From positions 1,736,001 to 1,800,000 of the forward strand of contig OZ004581.1 of assembly GCA_963924555.1 (NCBI GenBank): a stretch of 64,000 bases of DNA, read 5' to 3'. This document shows positions 36,760 through 48,778 of the stretch, piece by piece; position 1 is the first letter of the stretch, and each line of letters opens with the position of its first letter. Source of the stretch: Crambe crambe (taxonomy: Eukaryota > Porifera > Demospongiae > Poecilosclerida > Crambeidae). The position numbers were made by a program, and so were the translations under genes. A model generated the notes under the pieces. It had not been told where the DNA came from. It searched no databases and worked only from the letters and a program-made list of their open reading frames with translations.

Positions 36760-38009
36760 TCATTTGTAGTGGTACGGCCATGCATAGCTACCGTCTGGAG
36801 GGGAAGCCCTTCAGTAAAATTTAATGTTATCTCTATCTGGGTATGATCTAGGCAATGCCATGTACTCATTGTTATTATTCAAATTGCATACACACACATG
36901 CATGTACACACACAAAACAAAACAAAAAACATTGAATGGTGGTATGGCCATGGCCGTACCAGCCATAGCAGTGCCTCCGGCCATGTCATGGTAGAAGGTA
37001 ACCTGTAGCTAACTAGAAGAGTAGCTAGTAGTGCACTGCATGCAGCAGTGCCAGCAATTGCACAAACATTCCACAGCGCAAAGTTTTAGTTGCTAATAAG
37101 TACTGGTACGTATAATTAGGTAGTAATTACATTCTAGGATCACCAAACGTGTATATACAGAGACCCTCCCGATTTTTTCTTGGGGGGGGGGGGGGGGGGG
37201 TCGCACTCACCAGACTAATAGAGCTCACCTGAGTTATCATTGGATACTGTGGCAACATCAGTGAAGGATTGAGTCATGGAAGCTGAGGAGCCACGGATGA
37301 CCATCATAGAGGTCGTGGGAGATCTTGGTAAAGGAGAGACATTGGGTACAGGAGGAGGGGAGGGTGTAGCCAGTGTAGCCAGCATAGAGGTGGCTCCCTT
37401 GGACTCATTTGGAGTTATCATCGGCGAAGAAGCAGCAGCATTGGGTATCAGAAGAGGGGTTGTCATAGATTGGGTAGTCACTATGGGAAGCCAGAAATCA
37501 CAGTGTATCATACAAAATTAATGCCTTAATTAATTTAGCTATTGTAGCTATACCTACATTAAAAAGCTGATTTTTAATTTTTTCTTAGGGGAGAGTGAGG
37601 GGTGGGAACAGTTTTTTACATGATAGCTATATGTATACACATAGCTAATTATCCAGTGTTCCCACCTACTTGGTTGAAAATAGTTACCTATACCTGTAGT
37701 CTGATGGTACTCTTGATCAAGAATCTCGATGATGTCTTCATGTCTTATAATGTTCTGATGCAAATGATTGACCAGTTTGTGGTAATTGTGAGGGTTGAGC
37801 TCAACTCGATTCCTTATAGCAGTCACTAGCATTCTAGCCTTTTCAGTTTCTGTCAGATTTGACTTTGGGTTGGTAACCTCATCGTAAAGTTCTTGTGTAA
37901 TGAATCCTTGTTGAAGGAGAAACTGTGCAATATATCTGTCAGACTTCAGAGCAATCTCCAACTGCCTCTTGCAATTAACTACAGTAGAATACTCCTTGGA
38001 GTCCGTCAT
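36760..38009 (-). CDS. CARD-like death-fold protein with Ser/Thr/Pro tail (unit B)
   Basis: Exons 38009-37694, 37480-37229 and 36794-36760 correspond to the unit A gene with identical exon lengths (316, 252 and 35 nt), giving 200 residues. Amino-acid differences from unit A are few (for example N-H for R-N in 'ELNPHNYHKLV', R for G in 'EKARML'). All frames and splice sites are kept, which supports a real gene. A Mutator-like element lies 45 bp upstream of its ATG, cutting it off from the NLR promoter region. An independent transcript start inside the element end would be needed. It is probably an adaptor for the NLR; this is not proven. Confidence 0.65.
37184..37200. repeat. G homopolymer
   Basis: A run of about 17 G lies in the second intron of the CARD-like gene. 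Unit A has 'ggggtgggggg' here. Such runs are error-prone in sequencing. Confidence 0.8.
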
Positions 38010-38067
38010 TTTTAAACTGTACTCCCACAAGCCAGAACTGCAATAATAAGAAAACGCAGTGGCTATT

Positions 38068-38614
38068 GTTCCGGCAACCGGACGGTACAATCCTATGCTA
38101 TAGATCCGGCAATCCAAATGCGCATGCGCAAGCACGGCTCGAAGGATGCTCCTTCGAAGCATATCTGGGTCTGGAGGGAATTGTTGCGAGAGTAAAGGAT
38201 GGCTCTTTTTCGCCCAGGGGGATCAAGGATGAGCTGCTACTTTCCGACCAGACTACCCTTCTTGACGACTGCAACACCCATGTTAGCTCCAAGATTGCTA
38301 CCTCTACCAACTGGCTCAAGATCTGGGACACAGCCATTGACTTTGGTCAAAGAGGTACCAAGGCAATACAGTCACTATTCAAAGAAATGACCAGACCTGT
38401 GTTTGGTAGCATCCCATGCAGCCTATGCGATCAGTTAATTCCAGAGTCTACCCCTTATTTTGATCACTACGTGAATGAACACATCCAAGGACAAGAGATG
38501 ACCAAGGAAGATATCGAAAAGACCCTTACATCACTTTCCCTGGACCTTGGACCTATCATCACACTGTTTTCCACTATGCCCACCTACGGGGGCAGTTTTC
38601 TCATTTTTATTTGA
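38068..38614 (+). CDS. Open frame at left end of the MULE, zinc-knuckle-like, unrecognised
   Basis: About 180 codons are open from within the terminal repeat, with no ATG near the start; a spliced leader exon or non-coding decay is possible. It has one C-x2-C-x12-H-x4-H pattern ('CSLCDQL' to 'HYVNEH'). It runs inward from the left end, opposite to the transposase. It is either a second element protein or a host fragment captured in Pack-MULE fashion. No family recognised. Confidence 0.4.
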
Positions 38615-39597
38615 CTCCTACCCCTGTGGCTTATTCAAACATGAATTATTATTAGAGGTGTAGGTGTTTTATATGTATCTATGTACTATGCAGTCGGGAA
38701 TTGGCAAGACCAGATTCAACTTTTGACTACTCAACCCTACAGTACAGTCCTATTTCTAACCATACAAATTCACTCAGTATAATTGTTTTTAATGCCCCTT
38801 GTATCGGTGCGTGTATGCTGTCATTTCAGATGCTTGGGCATAGCAGCTTTCAGCACTGATCATTATGATTAAGTTTTCACCTCTCTAACAAAGTGATCAT
38901 AATTTTAAAATACTGTATCATCATCATGACAATCAGCATAACAATTACGACAAAACCACACTTTAGACTTGGGGGGTTGTTTGAGATTCAAACACTGAAA
39001 GTGAAACCAACATAAACAGCCATCACAAACAATAGAAGATTGTGTTTCATCTTTGATTGGGCATGTGCACCTCCCACAGTAGTACACAGGATTACCCCTG
39101 AGAGCCTCTACAACATCTTCAACAGCCAACCAGGCATCTTGACTGTAATACTTTCTGGTGCTATCCAAGCATACGTTTTCATCTAAACATGATGCAGTGA
39201 TTTTCTCTGGCCTAACTTCTACTTCATCCTCCTCAATAATCTTTCCATCAATGGCACCTGCAGCTACACTTGAATCAACAAACCAGGAAAGTATCACTGT
39301 AAAACAAAGATAGTGTGCATGATAATTTTTGTAAACTGAGAAAAAAATTCCTCACTCCATACCTATACAGACCACTTGGCAGATCACACGACTTACACAT
39401 GTTGTGTGGTTGCTGCCATTGCATATAGGGCAAGAAAAGTACTAGCCATGCTGATGGTGAGAAGGATACTAATTCTGCTTACTAACAATTTTCTCTTTCT
39501 TTAGGTGATTTTTAAAAAAAATGGCACTGGTTTTCCACTAGTCCTCATCTTTTTACGAGGTAGACCAATTACAGTTTTATCAGCTCCTTTTGGCCTT

Positions 39598-39955
39598 ACA
39601 TAAGCCCATACCAGGAATCTGATTATGTGAAGCCTGGTTCTTGCTAGTAGACTGACCCCCAGCAGAGTCACTGGTAGGATCTGGAACAGAAGGACACCCA
39701 TCTAGAAGCTGGTCATTAGAAGATGCTGCACATTATTAATAGATAGTACATACATGTGTTTACAATACACATGTAATTACATACTCCCAAAAGAGTCTAC
39801 ATAAGCCCATACCAGGAATTTGATTATGTGAAGCCTGGTTCTTGCTAGTAGACTGACCCCCAGCAGAGTCACTGGTAGGATCTCACACCCATCTAGAAGC
39901 TGGTCATTAGAAGATACTGCACATTATTGATAGATAGTACTGACATGCTTGTGCT
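39598..39955. repeat. Tandem duplication of a MULE exon region
   Basis: 39598-39755 and 39799-39955 are about 95% identical with a 201-bp offset. On the minus strand they encode the Ser/Gln-rich linker before the PHD block. A more diverged third version lies at about 42200-42305, on the far side of the nested element. Confidence 0.85.
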
Positions 39956-40048
39956 TGCAGTAGTGCAGTTTACATACAACTGCTGGTTATTAGTCATAAG
40001 TACTCAACCTCAACATAGTCCAGTCGACACTCCTATAGAGCTAATACA

Positions 40049-42156
40049 TGAACCTAGAAATGTCCTTTCCTATGTATTTTTTGGTTGATTTGTACTCATA
40101 TGGGATCCTAGAATAAATTCAGCTTGGTTGCCCGCGTGGCAACCTTGGGCAACTCCTGTAATTTTCGTGGTTGTGGACGTTTAACTTGAAATTTTTACTT
40201 TTGAATTATTGGTCACAAAATTATTTGTAATGACACTTTTAGAGGGTTTTTTGGTAGCTATGCAGATTTCATTTCTGGCATTATTTTTTTAATTCAAAGT
40301 GAAGGTCAGGTGATAAGGTCAGGTCATGGTCATTAAAATTTAACGAGCACAAAAATTATATCAATTCAGTTATACATCCTACACAATGTTTTGTAGTTAT
40401 TGTTGGACGCTTCTTGTGATCGTCCTCATCTGTACAATCCTGTCAGTAACACCTGCTGATGTGAATGTGGCAGATTCTGGAAGCAACTACGAGTTGTATG
40501 CAGTCCCTTCATCACTTATTGATGAGCATGGTTGTCTACGAAAAGGCAACAAGTCTGACCTAGTCAAACGTCTTGGTGTACTGGAGACCTTGTCTAATAC
40601 TGCCGATGCTGTCATAGTGGATGTTTCACAACTGTTCTACCATATTGTGTGTGCCTCATGGTGGCAGTCCCTCCGACTTGATTGCTTCTATCAAGAATCG
40701 TTGAGTCGCTATCAATCTAATGCTGAGAAAATCATTGTCTTCAACAAGTACCAGGGTGTGTCTGTCAAGGATCATGAGAGAATGTGACGTGCTGGTGAAG
40801 TTATCATTGACTATGAGCTCTCTATTAACAGCTCTGCAATCCTTAAAAGCAAGAGCAACAAGCGGAAGCTGGCAAGTGTGCTGTCTACCTTCAGTGTAGC
40901 AGAGAATGTGACAATGGAAACCATATAGACAATGGTGCATTTGATCATGATGAAGCAGACATCACCATCATCTCCTATGTCCTAGCAGCAGCAAATTATG
41001 GAAAGAATGTAATTTTTGTGTTTGTCCTGTTAGTATACTGGGTGTACAGAGCAAAGCTGGAATGCTAGGTCCAGATGAAGCGCTGGGATGGGGGACAGTA
41101 TTGGACATTAATGCAACCTGCTCTGAACTAGGGCCACAATGTTTGCAGCTGCTAGGTATGCATACCCTCAGTGGGTGTGATACCACCTCATACCCATACA
41201 GCAATGGCAGAGCTAGAGCACTTAATACCTTGCTCTCTGGGAACTTTCCTGGTTTAGCTGATATTGTGGGAGAGGTGAGTGCAACACAGGTTGAGCTAAT
41301 GGAGGCAGTGAAACCATTCTTCACTGCTCTTTACAACCAAGTTCCAGGGACATCAATGGAATCTGCCCGCTTTAACCTGTTTACAAAGAAGAAGAAAACA
41401 TCTGGGAACCTAATGCAGCACACACCGCTGTGGAAAGCAGCAAGCCAGCAAGCCCCACCTGCCGAGTCGAGCAATATCAGGAAATCAAAGATGACATTCC
41501 TGTTCTGTCATAGCTCTGGGTGATCCAGCCCCACCAGAGCTGATCGATATTATTCGATGTCAGTGTCGGGCACAAGGGAAGAAATGCAGCACTGCAGCAT
41601 GTAGCTATAAGAAAGAGCACCTGGCATGCACATCATACTGCAATTGTGCAGGAGAGGATGGTTGCCACAATCCTTTCACCAAGAAACAAGATGTAATGGA
41701 GGAATCAGACAGGAATGGGATCGTGAAGAGGATGCCAATATTGATGTTACTGAAGAGGAGGGAGATGAGGATGAATTTGATGTAGATGGAGGAAGAGTAC
41801 TTGACTGAGATATTTGAGGATGTATAACTGAATTGATATAATTTGTGCTCGTTAAATTTTAATTAGCTACTAAATTGGACCATGACCTGACCTTATCACC
41901 TGACCTTTACTTTGAATAAAAAAAATAATGCCAGAAATGAATTCTGCATATCAAAAAACCTCTAAAAGTGTCATTACAAATAATTTTTGTAACCAATAGT
42001 TCAGAAGCAAAAATATGAAGCTAAGCGTCCACAACCACGAAAATTACAGGGGTTGCCCAAGGTTGCCATGCGGGCAACCAAGCTGAATTTATTTTAGGAC
42101 CCCATATAAGTAGAAATACACCAAAAAAATTCATAGGAAAAGACATTTCTAGGTTC
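40049..42156. mobile_element. Nested element with about 335-bp terminal inverted repeats
   Basis: Arms 40049-40380 and 41816-42156 are reverse complements with scattered mismatches. The outer end begins 'tgaacctagaaatgtc'. The 1.43-kb interior is filled by one relic gene (40386-41809). No target duplication is obvious. It sits within the 3' part of the MULE transposase gene, so it arrived before or with the MULE. Confidence 0.85.
40386..41809 (+). pseudogene. Gene of the nested element: uncharacterised 'HEEADT/GCDTTS' family, broken
   Basis: Frames give 'SLIDEHGCLRKGNKSDLVKR', 'VIVDVSQLFYHIV', 'IIVFNKYQGVSVKDHERM', stop, 'RAGEVIIDYELS', 'FDHDEADITIISYVLAAANY', 'VFVLLVYW', 'LLGMHTLSGCDTTSYPY' and a cysteine-rich tail 'CQCRAQGKKC', 'CSYKKEHLACTSYCNC'. 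This succession is known from uncharacterised repeat-borne proteins of cnidarians, sponges and fish, with a PIN/flap-nuclease-like look ('EADT' and 'DTD' acid motifs). Here the DTD part is deleted and there is an in-frame stop at about 40785 plus later frame changes. The gene begins 5 bp inside one arm and ends 6 bp before the other. Confidence 0.7.
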
Positions 42157-42465
42157 AGATAATTTCTACTGGACTAACACCACAATTTACATGAAAGTTG
42201 GTTCTTAGAAAATTGGTTTCTGGTAGAATGACCTCCAGCAGAATCACTGGTGGGAGATAGACTTGAAACTGGAAGGTGATCAGTATCAGAAGATGCTGCA
42301 CCAATTTAATTAATAAGTCAGATAATAGCTGTTTAAGGGAGTTGCTACCCATTGCTCATTAGATAATTTTCAGATAACTTCTGTAAGCTTTACCTTGACC
42401 CTAGTTTTTGGTGCCAAAATAAATAAGCTTTAAACCCCTCACAAAATTTTATTTCATATATCATG

Positions 42466-42640
42466 TTCAGGCTCTCTGGAAGGGGGAGGGGGAAGGCCTG
42501 GTTGCCACTGTCTACATGTACTGAACTTTCAATCATAAACATTTTTTGAGCTACACGTACTTTGACCCATGACACAGGAAGTTTAGTAGCACATGCACAG
42601 ACAGTGACAACCAGGCTCTCTCTTTCCCTCTGAGTGTCAC
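42466..42640. mobile_element. Foldback MITE within the MULE
   Basis: 'ggcctggttgccactgtct' pairs with the reverse complement of 'agacagtgacaaccaggct'; both outer ends carry 'caggctctct' and a purine/pyrimidine tract. The same family occurs at 33060 and 35505. Confidence 0.75.
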
Positions 42641-45600
42641 ATTACGAGATTGAGTCAGTATTCAGTAACAGTATATACACAATAACAGAATATTGGGTTT
42701 CTTAAGTTCATATAAGGAAGCCAATGAGGGGGCCTAGAACTTTCTTTAGCACCAAAATCAGAAGTTATAACTATATAGTTGCCTGAAAATCTCATAAATA
42801 TTAATGACCAATGTGTATCAGAAACAACAATATGTATTAAAGATACCGTTGAACACTTGGCAATGCATTATCACCTGATATGGTAATGGAACTAAGAACA
42901 ACCCTTCCACCACTGGCCCACTCATCCCTTAGTCGCTTCAGAAGTCCAAATCTCTCATTAAATTGGTCCATGCCACCCTCTGAAGCTAGGGAAGCAAGTT
43001 TTTGGGTAACTTTAGTAGCCTTATGAAATTTCTGATGTTGAGACAACACACTTCTAGCACGATCAGAACCAATGCTGACAACCTGAAATTAGGTTAGGAA
43101 TTATACTATGGGACTGCACTGTAACAACAAACCTGAAAGGAATCTGGATGCGAATCATGTATTTTCTGATCGTAGGTAGATTTCATATGATCCAAAGTCC
43201 ACCTATCAGCAATAATGTTGTCAACAAACAAAGGGAGGCCTTTTCTTTCCCTGACAGCAAACATATGTCGGCAAGGTAGCTAAATGCATAGTGTTCCAAA
43301 AGGAGCATTGACAACTCTCAGTTTTAACTTTTAGTAAGCCTTGGGACGAGGTAACAAAACACTCTTCACTAAAGTCCTGAATAACATTTATCTTCTTTCT
43401 GAGGACTAATTGTTGTGATACGAATCCCAAAGCATAAGGCGTAAGAATTGATGAATAGTCGATCACAATTGGATCCTGCAAGTCTACTCTCTTTTTTATC
43501 ATAGCCATGAGAGTATTGTGATCACGCTCATTACGAAGAGAAGAAAGCACAGCACAAAATTGCTCAAAAAATTTAAGAAGACTATTATACCTAATAGGAT
43601 GAATACATGTAATTATATAGTTTATTAAATATCATACATTATGTACCTGTTACAAACACTTTTGATTTTTCCATTAATATTCTCCAGCCTATTATTTGTA
43701 GTTTCACCAAGTGAAAAGTTTACACCTTTAAAACACTCAACCCATTCAAGACGAATTGGATGCCAGTTGATATTATAATAGGAAATAACAGTTGAAAGAC
43801 CTGATTGTAAAAGTTCTTGATAATTTTCATCATACTCATTCTCAGATTTTGAATAAACCAATTTAGTGAATAGTTCCAAAGCATGATCCCTTTCACCGGG
43901 CCTGATTCCAAGTTTATCACATGTCACCTCTCGGCGAAAAGATCGAAGAGTATGAAACAAGCACAAGTGTAAAACAGCATCTGGAAATTCTTTTCGGAAT
44001 ACACTTCTTTCATTAAAATCTTTATCATCACCCTTGTCTCCTTCCATTTAGGATTATGTAGTTTAAATGCCTGCACCATTTTCGATAGCATTGCCTCTGT
44101 CTCAAGCTGTGTAAGGAAAACTAAAATGATCTCTCCTTGTCCATTTCCATCAATTGACATCAAAAGATAAACTGGCATCCATAGGTCATTAAGTTTATAT
44201 GTAGCATCTACAAGTAGCAGTTCTGGGTAAGCTGAAAAGACTGTTTTCATAATACCATTCTGAAACATGATACCCATGAGGGTGTTGTCTGAATCGGTAA
44301 AAACTTCCACTGTTGAACCTATTATATCACAATAGTATCATAAAAATTTTAAAACTTTCTCTAATAAATCACCTTCAATTCTTTGTAATGTAGAAATAAC
44401 ATTCTCCAAACTGTTGTCATCGGATTTGTTCAACCCAGTTTGAATATTGCTTAAATCTTTTAGAGTAATAATTTTCCCAGTACATTTGCTAAGATGTTGT
44501 TGCAACAACTTCTTATTCACTTTCATTTTCATAAATACTTCAGCCTTACTTATATCTTCTGCATTCAACTTTCGCTGACGGGGAAGATGTTGATAAATAG
44601 CCTTTATGAACACATTACAGTCAGAGCGTAGTCTTACAGAACTACAAAAACTTACAGTGGTAATATTATGATTGTGTTCCTCATTCAATCCAGACACTAC
44701 TAAATGCTGACCATCCTCACTCAATGAAAACTTGATAGCAGCTTTGCAGTCTTGTTTTAATGATCTATACAAAAGAGCCTTCCTTTCAAAGCAAAATGGC
44801 TATACCACATCCAAATATTCATACCTCTGAACGGGTCTTTTACCAGTTCTTTTGTCAATGTATTTTTTTCCACCAAACACACAAGAAAAGGTAACAGAAT
44901 AGTAGACGAGATCTTTTTTAGCTTTCTCTACCCTGAGGGGAACTCTTTTACCGGCAGCTTCGAGAGTCCTGGAGTCACTACGATATAGCTGAACACTACG
45001 GTCCTTCTCATATGTAGCAATTTTCTCTTTTAATGCGTCGAATCTCGCAAACTTCTCACCAACAGAAAAACCATAACGAAGTTTCCCTCTAGCTCTCAAG
45101 GTTCAAGGTTCTCACGTGTTTGCGCATGCGCATCTGGATTGCCGGATCTATAGCATAGGATTGCACCGTCCGGTTGCCGGAACAATAGCCACTGCGATAA
45201 GAAAAATGAAGTGATGTTTTTTTATCTTGTGTTATCTCAACTTACATGTCAGTCTGAATAATATTATTATTTCTACAGCCAGTTGGTCGATGAATGATAT
45301 TAGCTAGAGTCATTAAATTTTAGAAACTCCAGAGAAAGTTTAACATCAACCGCTGAAGCTGTGCGAGAAAAAGTGGGTGGGGTCCCTGGGGCCCACAAAT
45401 CTCAAACTTGATTTCGTAAACTTAACTAGTCCTTAGCGAGAAAATCAAGAGCTCAATCGTGCTATTTAAGATGCTGCTACGAAGTTATTAAACCGACTCA
45501 AGCCTTCGCAAGATTACAAGCATTCAGTGCCACTCCCACATTTTCAACAAATCCGATATTCATGGATGGATACAGCTAACTAGCCTAGCTAGCTATATAT

Positions 45601-45652
45601 AGTTTACCAAGTCACATCACTAAAGTTTTAGTGAAGCTATTTAGCTAGCTAC

Positions 45653-48600
45653 ATGGGCAATCTTCTAAGCAACACCGAAATTGAGCAAGGCAGTTCAAGT
45701 GAAAGTAAAGCTCCTGCAGAAAGTGGTCGATCCTGTGGAGCAGCAGTTCGCCATGGACAATCGAGGTAAGGAAGTAGAAAAGCAAAGTAGCTGCTAGATT
45801 CCTTGTTTCTTATCAGACACTTTTCAGTGAGTGAGTGAGTCAGAGAGAGAGAGAGATCATTCAAAAATGACCATTTTTGTAGGTGTGGCTCCTAAGTTTA
45901 TGTAATAATGATAAGAGATGAGGAATCAGGCCTAGTAATTGTTGACACAGGTAATTTTTTCTTAGCATTGATGCCACATTGAAGAAGGGGCAGTTGGATT
46001 TTTCTGACTCAGAAAGGGCAATAGCTTCCTTCAAGAGTCAGCGTGAAGCTCTAATTGATGGCATTCGTCATAACTTACTCACTGTGACCGTCAAGTTATA
46101 TGCTCAGGGAATTATTCCTAAAGAAACTTACGAAAAAGCCTTGAACGAGATGCATACTTCAACTATCAGGACAATGGAAGTACTGGATGCTGTAGAGTCA
46201 AAGATTAGAATACAACCATCAGTCTTTACCAACTTTATTCATATCCTGGAGTCTGAGCCTTTCTTGTGTACATTATCTGATTTGTTGGTCAAAAGCTATT
46301 GTAAGTGATAAAAATTATTGTTATACATAATGTATACTCCTCTCTCTGTTTACAGGTACTGTACCTGTTAAGCCTATTGGTTGTCCAGCTTCTTCTCCAG
46401 CCATCTCTCGCTATTCTGAGTACCTCAAGGGAGTGTATGAAAGGTGTTTGGTTTCCAGTGATGGCAAGTTCCCTCCCACTCCTAGTAGGAAGTACATAAA
46501 CCTTGCATTAGTACGCCATAGGGCACGTGACTTATATTATGTAATAGAGCATACCTTGCACGGCAATCTTGAAAAGATTTTGAAAACCAAAGAGCAGATT
46601 AGCATTGAAGATATCTTCAAGCCTACTAAGCAGTTATCATTAGTTCTTATTGAAGGTCCTCCTGGAGTAGGAAAGAGTACTTTAGCCTGGGAACTTTGTA
46701 GGAGGTGGGATGTGATTCCATCCATGAAGCAGTACTGCTTAGTAGTGCTTCTTCGGTTAAGAGAAAAGGATATACAGCAAATCCAACATGCTCATGATCT
46801 ATTTCCTCATCTAGACAGTGATCTGCAGCAGAGTGTAACCAAGGAAGTAGTCAGCACTGAAGGTAAGGGAGTTTTGTTCATTCTTGATGGATTTGATGAG
46901 CTCCCTAGCTCTTTACGGCATAGTGGACTCATGATCGATCTCATCACAGGACATGCTCTACCAAAGTCTGCAGTGATAGTAACTAGTAGACCTTCAGCCA
47001 CTACTGAACTTCTTAGAAGCTGTAGTCCTCAAGTACAAAGGCATATAGAGATCCTAGGCTTCACTCAAGAATGTGTCAAGGAGTATGCCTCTAGTGTCTT
47101 TTCATCTGAGCCAAAACTGCTGGATGACTTCTTGACTTTCATATCAGCCTCTAGCAATCCTGCCATCAATAGCTTGATGTACATTCCTCTCAATGCAGCT
47201 ATAATTGTGGAGCTGTACAAAAATAGCAGGAGGACAGGTACTCCTGTACCCAATACATTGACACAGTTGTACACTCAACTTTGCCTTACACTACTTCAAC
47301 GACATTACAATAACCAGCATCCATTATCTGATGTGATCTTGAATCAATTTACAAATCTAAATAGCAGTGACTATCATCACTTTTTAGAATTGTCTAAAAT
47401 TGCATTTGAAGGGTTCATGAAAAATGAGGTGATATTTTTTTCTGATAGTTCGCCGAGAGATTTGGTTCATTTTGGTTTCTTGGACACCACACTGTCTCTT
47501 CATTGTGGAGGTGGAGTCTCCCACAACTTCCTCCATTTTACTCTACAAGAATTTCTAACAGCATACTACATTTCCCAGCTTCCCCATCAGGATGGTCTAG
47601 AGGTGTTCCAACAGCATGCTACTGATAAGCGTTGGAATATGGTGTGGAGATTTTTAGCCGGTTTGACTGGTTTTGAGTATTATAAAGATACTATTAATTG
47701 TGATACCTTTGTAACCATCAAGGAAAATAAGCTTGAATTATCTAGTTTGCTAATTCAATGTGTGTACGAAGCATGCATCAAGCTTGATTATACGGGTCTT
47801 TTTGGAAGCAAGGAAATATCGGCAAAAGGTGTAGAAAATGCGATAGAGAAATGTGCATTAGGCTATTGCATTGCTGCTAGTGCTTCCACTGTGTCTTGGG
47901 ATGTGAAGTTGTATAGATCATTGGATGGTTTTATATGGGGCCTGAACTCAAGAAGACCATGTGAAGGCATCATAACCACAATAGAAATAGTTGGTTACTC
48001 ACAACCCTGTGACTATATGAAGTTTCCACCGAATGTATTACAAGGTATTACTAGTCTTGATGTCACTTTATTCGATACTACTGATGCTTCAATGAGCAAT
48101 TTAATTGGATTGATATCACAGATGAAAATTTTGAAAAAGTTGAACATAGATGGTGTACAACATGCTAAAATTTTATCTGGACTATTATTTCAGCTTTCCA
48201 CAAGTAACGTGACTAGCCTGGACCTCAAAGGTTTGTGTGAATGGAAAAACTTAAACCATTCTGTCCTTGATGCACTGGCTGAACTCATTGATCAATCTCA
48301 TGGGAAACTTTCAGCTTTAGGTATTATCATATTACTTTCTTTTCCTTTTGCTGATAGCTTTCCTTGCGAGCCCGAGCCTTTAGATTCGCCAGGAATGTGT
48401 GAGTTGTTATTCAACTTAATATTTAGTAATTCTTCTTTACGGAAGCTGCATTTTACTAGTAATCGGCTTATTCCACTCACTCTACTTGAGACTAATACTT
48501 GTCTCACTCATGTAACTATCGAGTGTGGGTGGTGGTGGCTCAGCGAGTCTATCACATGTGTACTGCAAAAGAACACTACTCTTCAACACCTGATTTTGAA

Positions 48601-48778
48601 AACATCTTCCAGGAATGCAGAGGGTGCCATCAAACTTTGTGTAACTGTGTCAAATGGACTCAAAATGAATCTGTATTTGCAAACCCTAGAACTACATGTC
48701 CCAAGTGGTGTGAAACCGCAGGACCACCCTGAATTTAATTCTGATCCTCGCATCATTTTTTGTGTACATGAGATTTAG
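45653..48778 (+). CDS. CARD-NACHT-LRR receptor (NLR), unit B, intact
   Basis: Exons 45653-45765, 45966-46300 and 46356-48778 (introns 200 and 55 nt, GT-AG) join in phase to 956 residues. Residues 1-6 'MGNLLS' form an N-myristoylation motif, followed by a Ser/Ala-rich segment. A CARD-like helical domain occupies about 40-148. NACHT has Walker A 'GPPGVGKST' at 250-258, Walker B 'LDGFDE' at 326-331 and sensor 'VIVTSRP' at 356-362, then winged-helix/helical parts ('HNFLHFTLQEFLTAYYI') and leucine-rich repeats from about 670 to the end. It is a cytosolic pattern sensor that would oligomerise on ATP binding and recruit CARD partners. The neighbouring CARD-like gene is the obvious candidate. The promoter region is interrupted by the MULE ending 456 bp upstream. 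Confidence 0.9.

Larger units (their letters stand above)
38905..45099 (-). pseudogene. MULE transposase (DDE, SWIM zinc finger, C-terminal PHD finger), disrupted
   Basis: In order on the minus strand: an N-terminal DNA-binding region (45099-44800, then 'CKAAIKF' and 'GLNEEHNHN' at about 44700-44760, joined by a 60-nt GT-AG intron); the catalytic core with first Asp in 'LLLVDATYKLND' (about 44215), second Asp region 'KDFNERSVFRKEFPD' (about 44010), 'LCLFHTLRSFRREV', and Glu in 'TTNNRLENINGK' (about 43690); SWIM-type 'CQCSF' to 'CRHMFAVRERKG' (about 43250-43300); 'VIGLPRKK' at about 39550; and a PHD finger 'CDGCLCWFHFQCL' to 'WFCRNC' (about 38940-39020). A 4-base loss near 44045 breaks the core beside the second Asp and another shift lies inside SWIM, so this copy is not autonomous as read. 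Confidence 0.85.
38055..45196. mobile_element. Mutator-like (MULE) DNA transposon, 7142 bp, with 9-bp target duplication
   Basis: Terminal inverted repeats of about 77 bp (38055-38131 and 45120-45196) start 'cgcagtggctattgttccgg' and differ at two positions. The flanking 'ataagaaaa' is duplicated (38046-38054 and 45197-45205) and present once at 15253-15261 in unit A. It carries a Mutator-type transposase gene on the minus strand, a plus-strand open frame at the left end, and nested elements. The near-identical ends and precise duplication indicate a young insertion, later than the segmental duplication. Confidence 0.93.
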
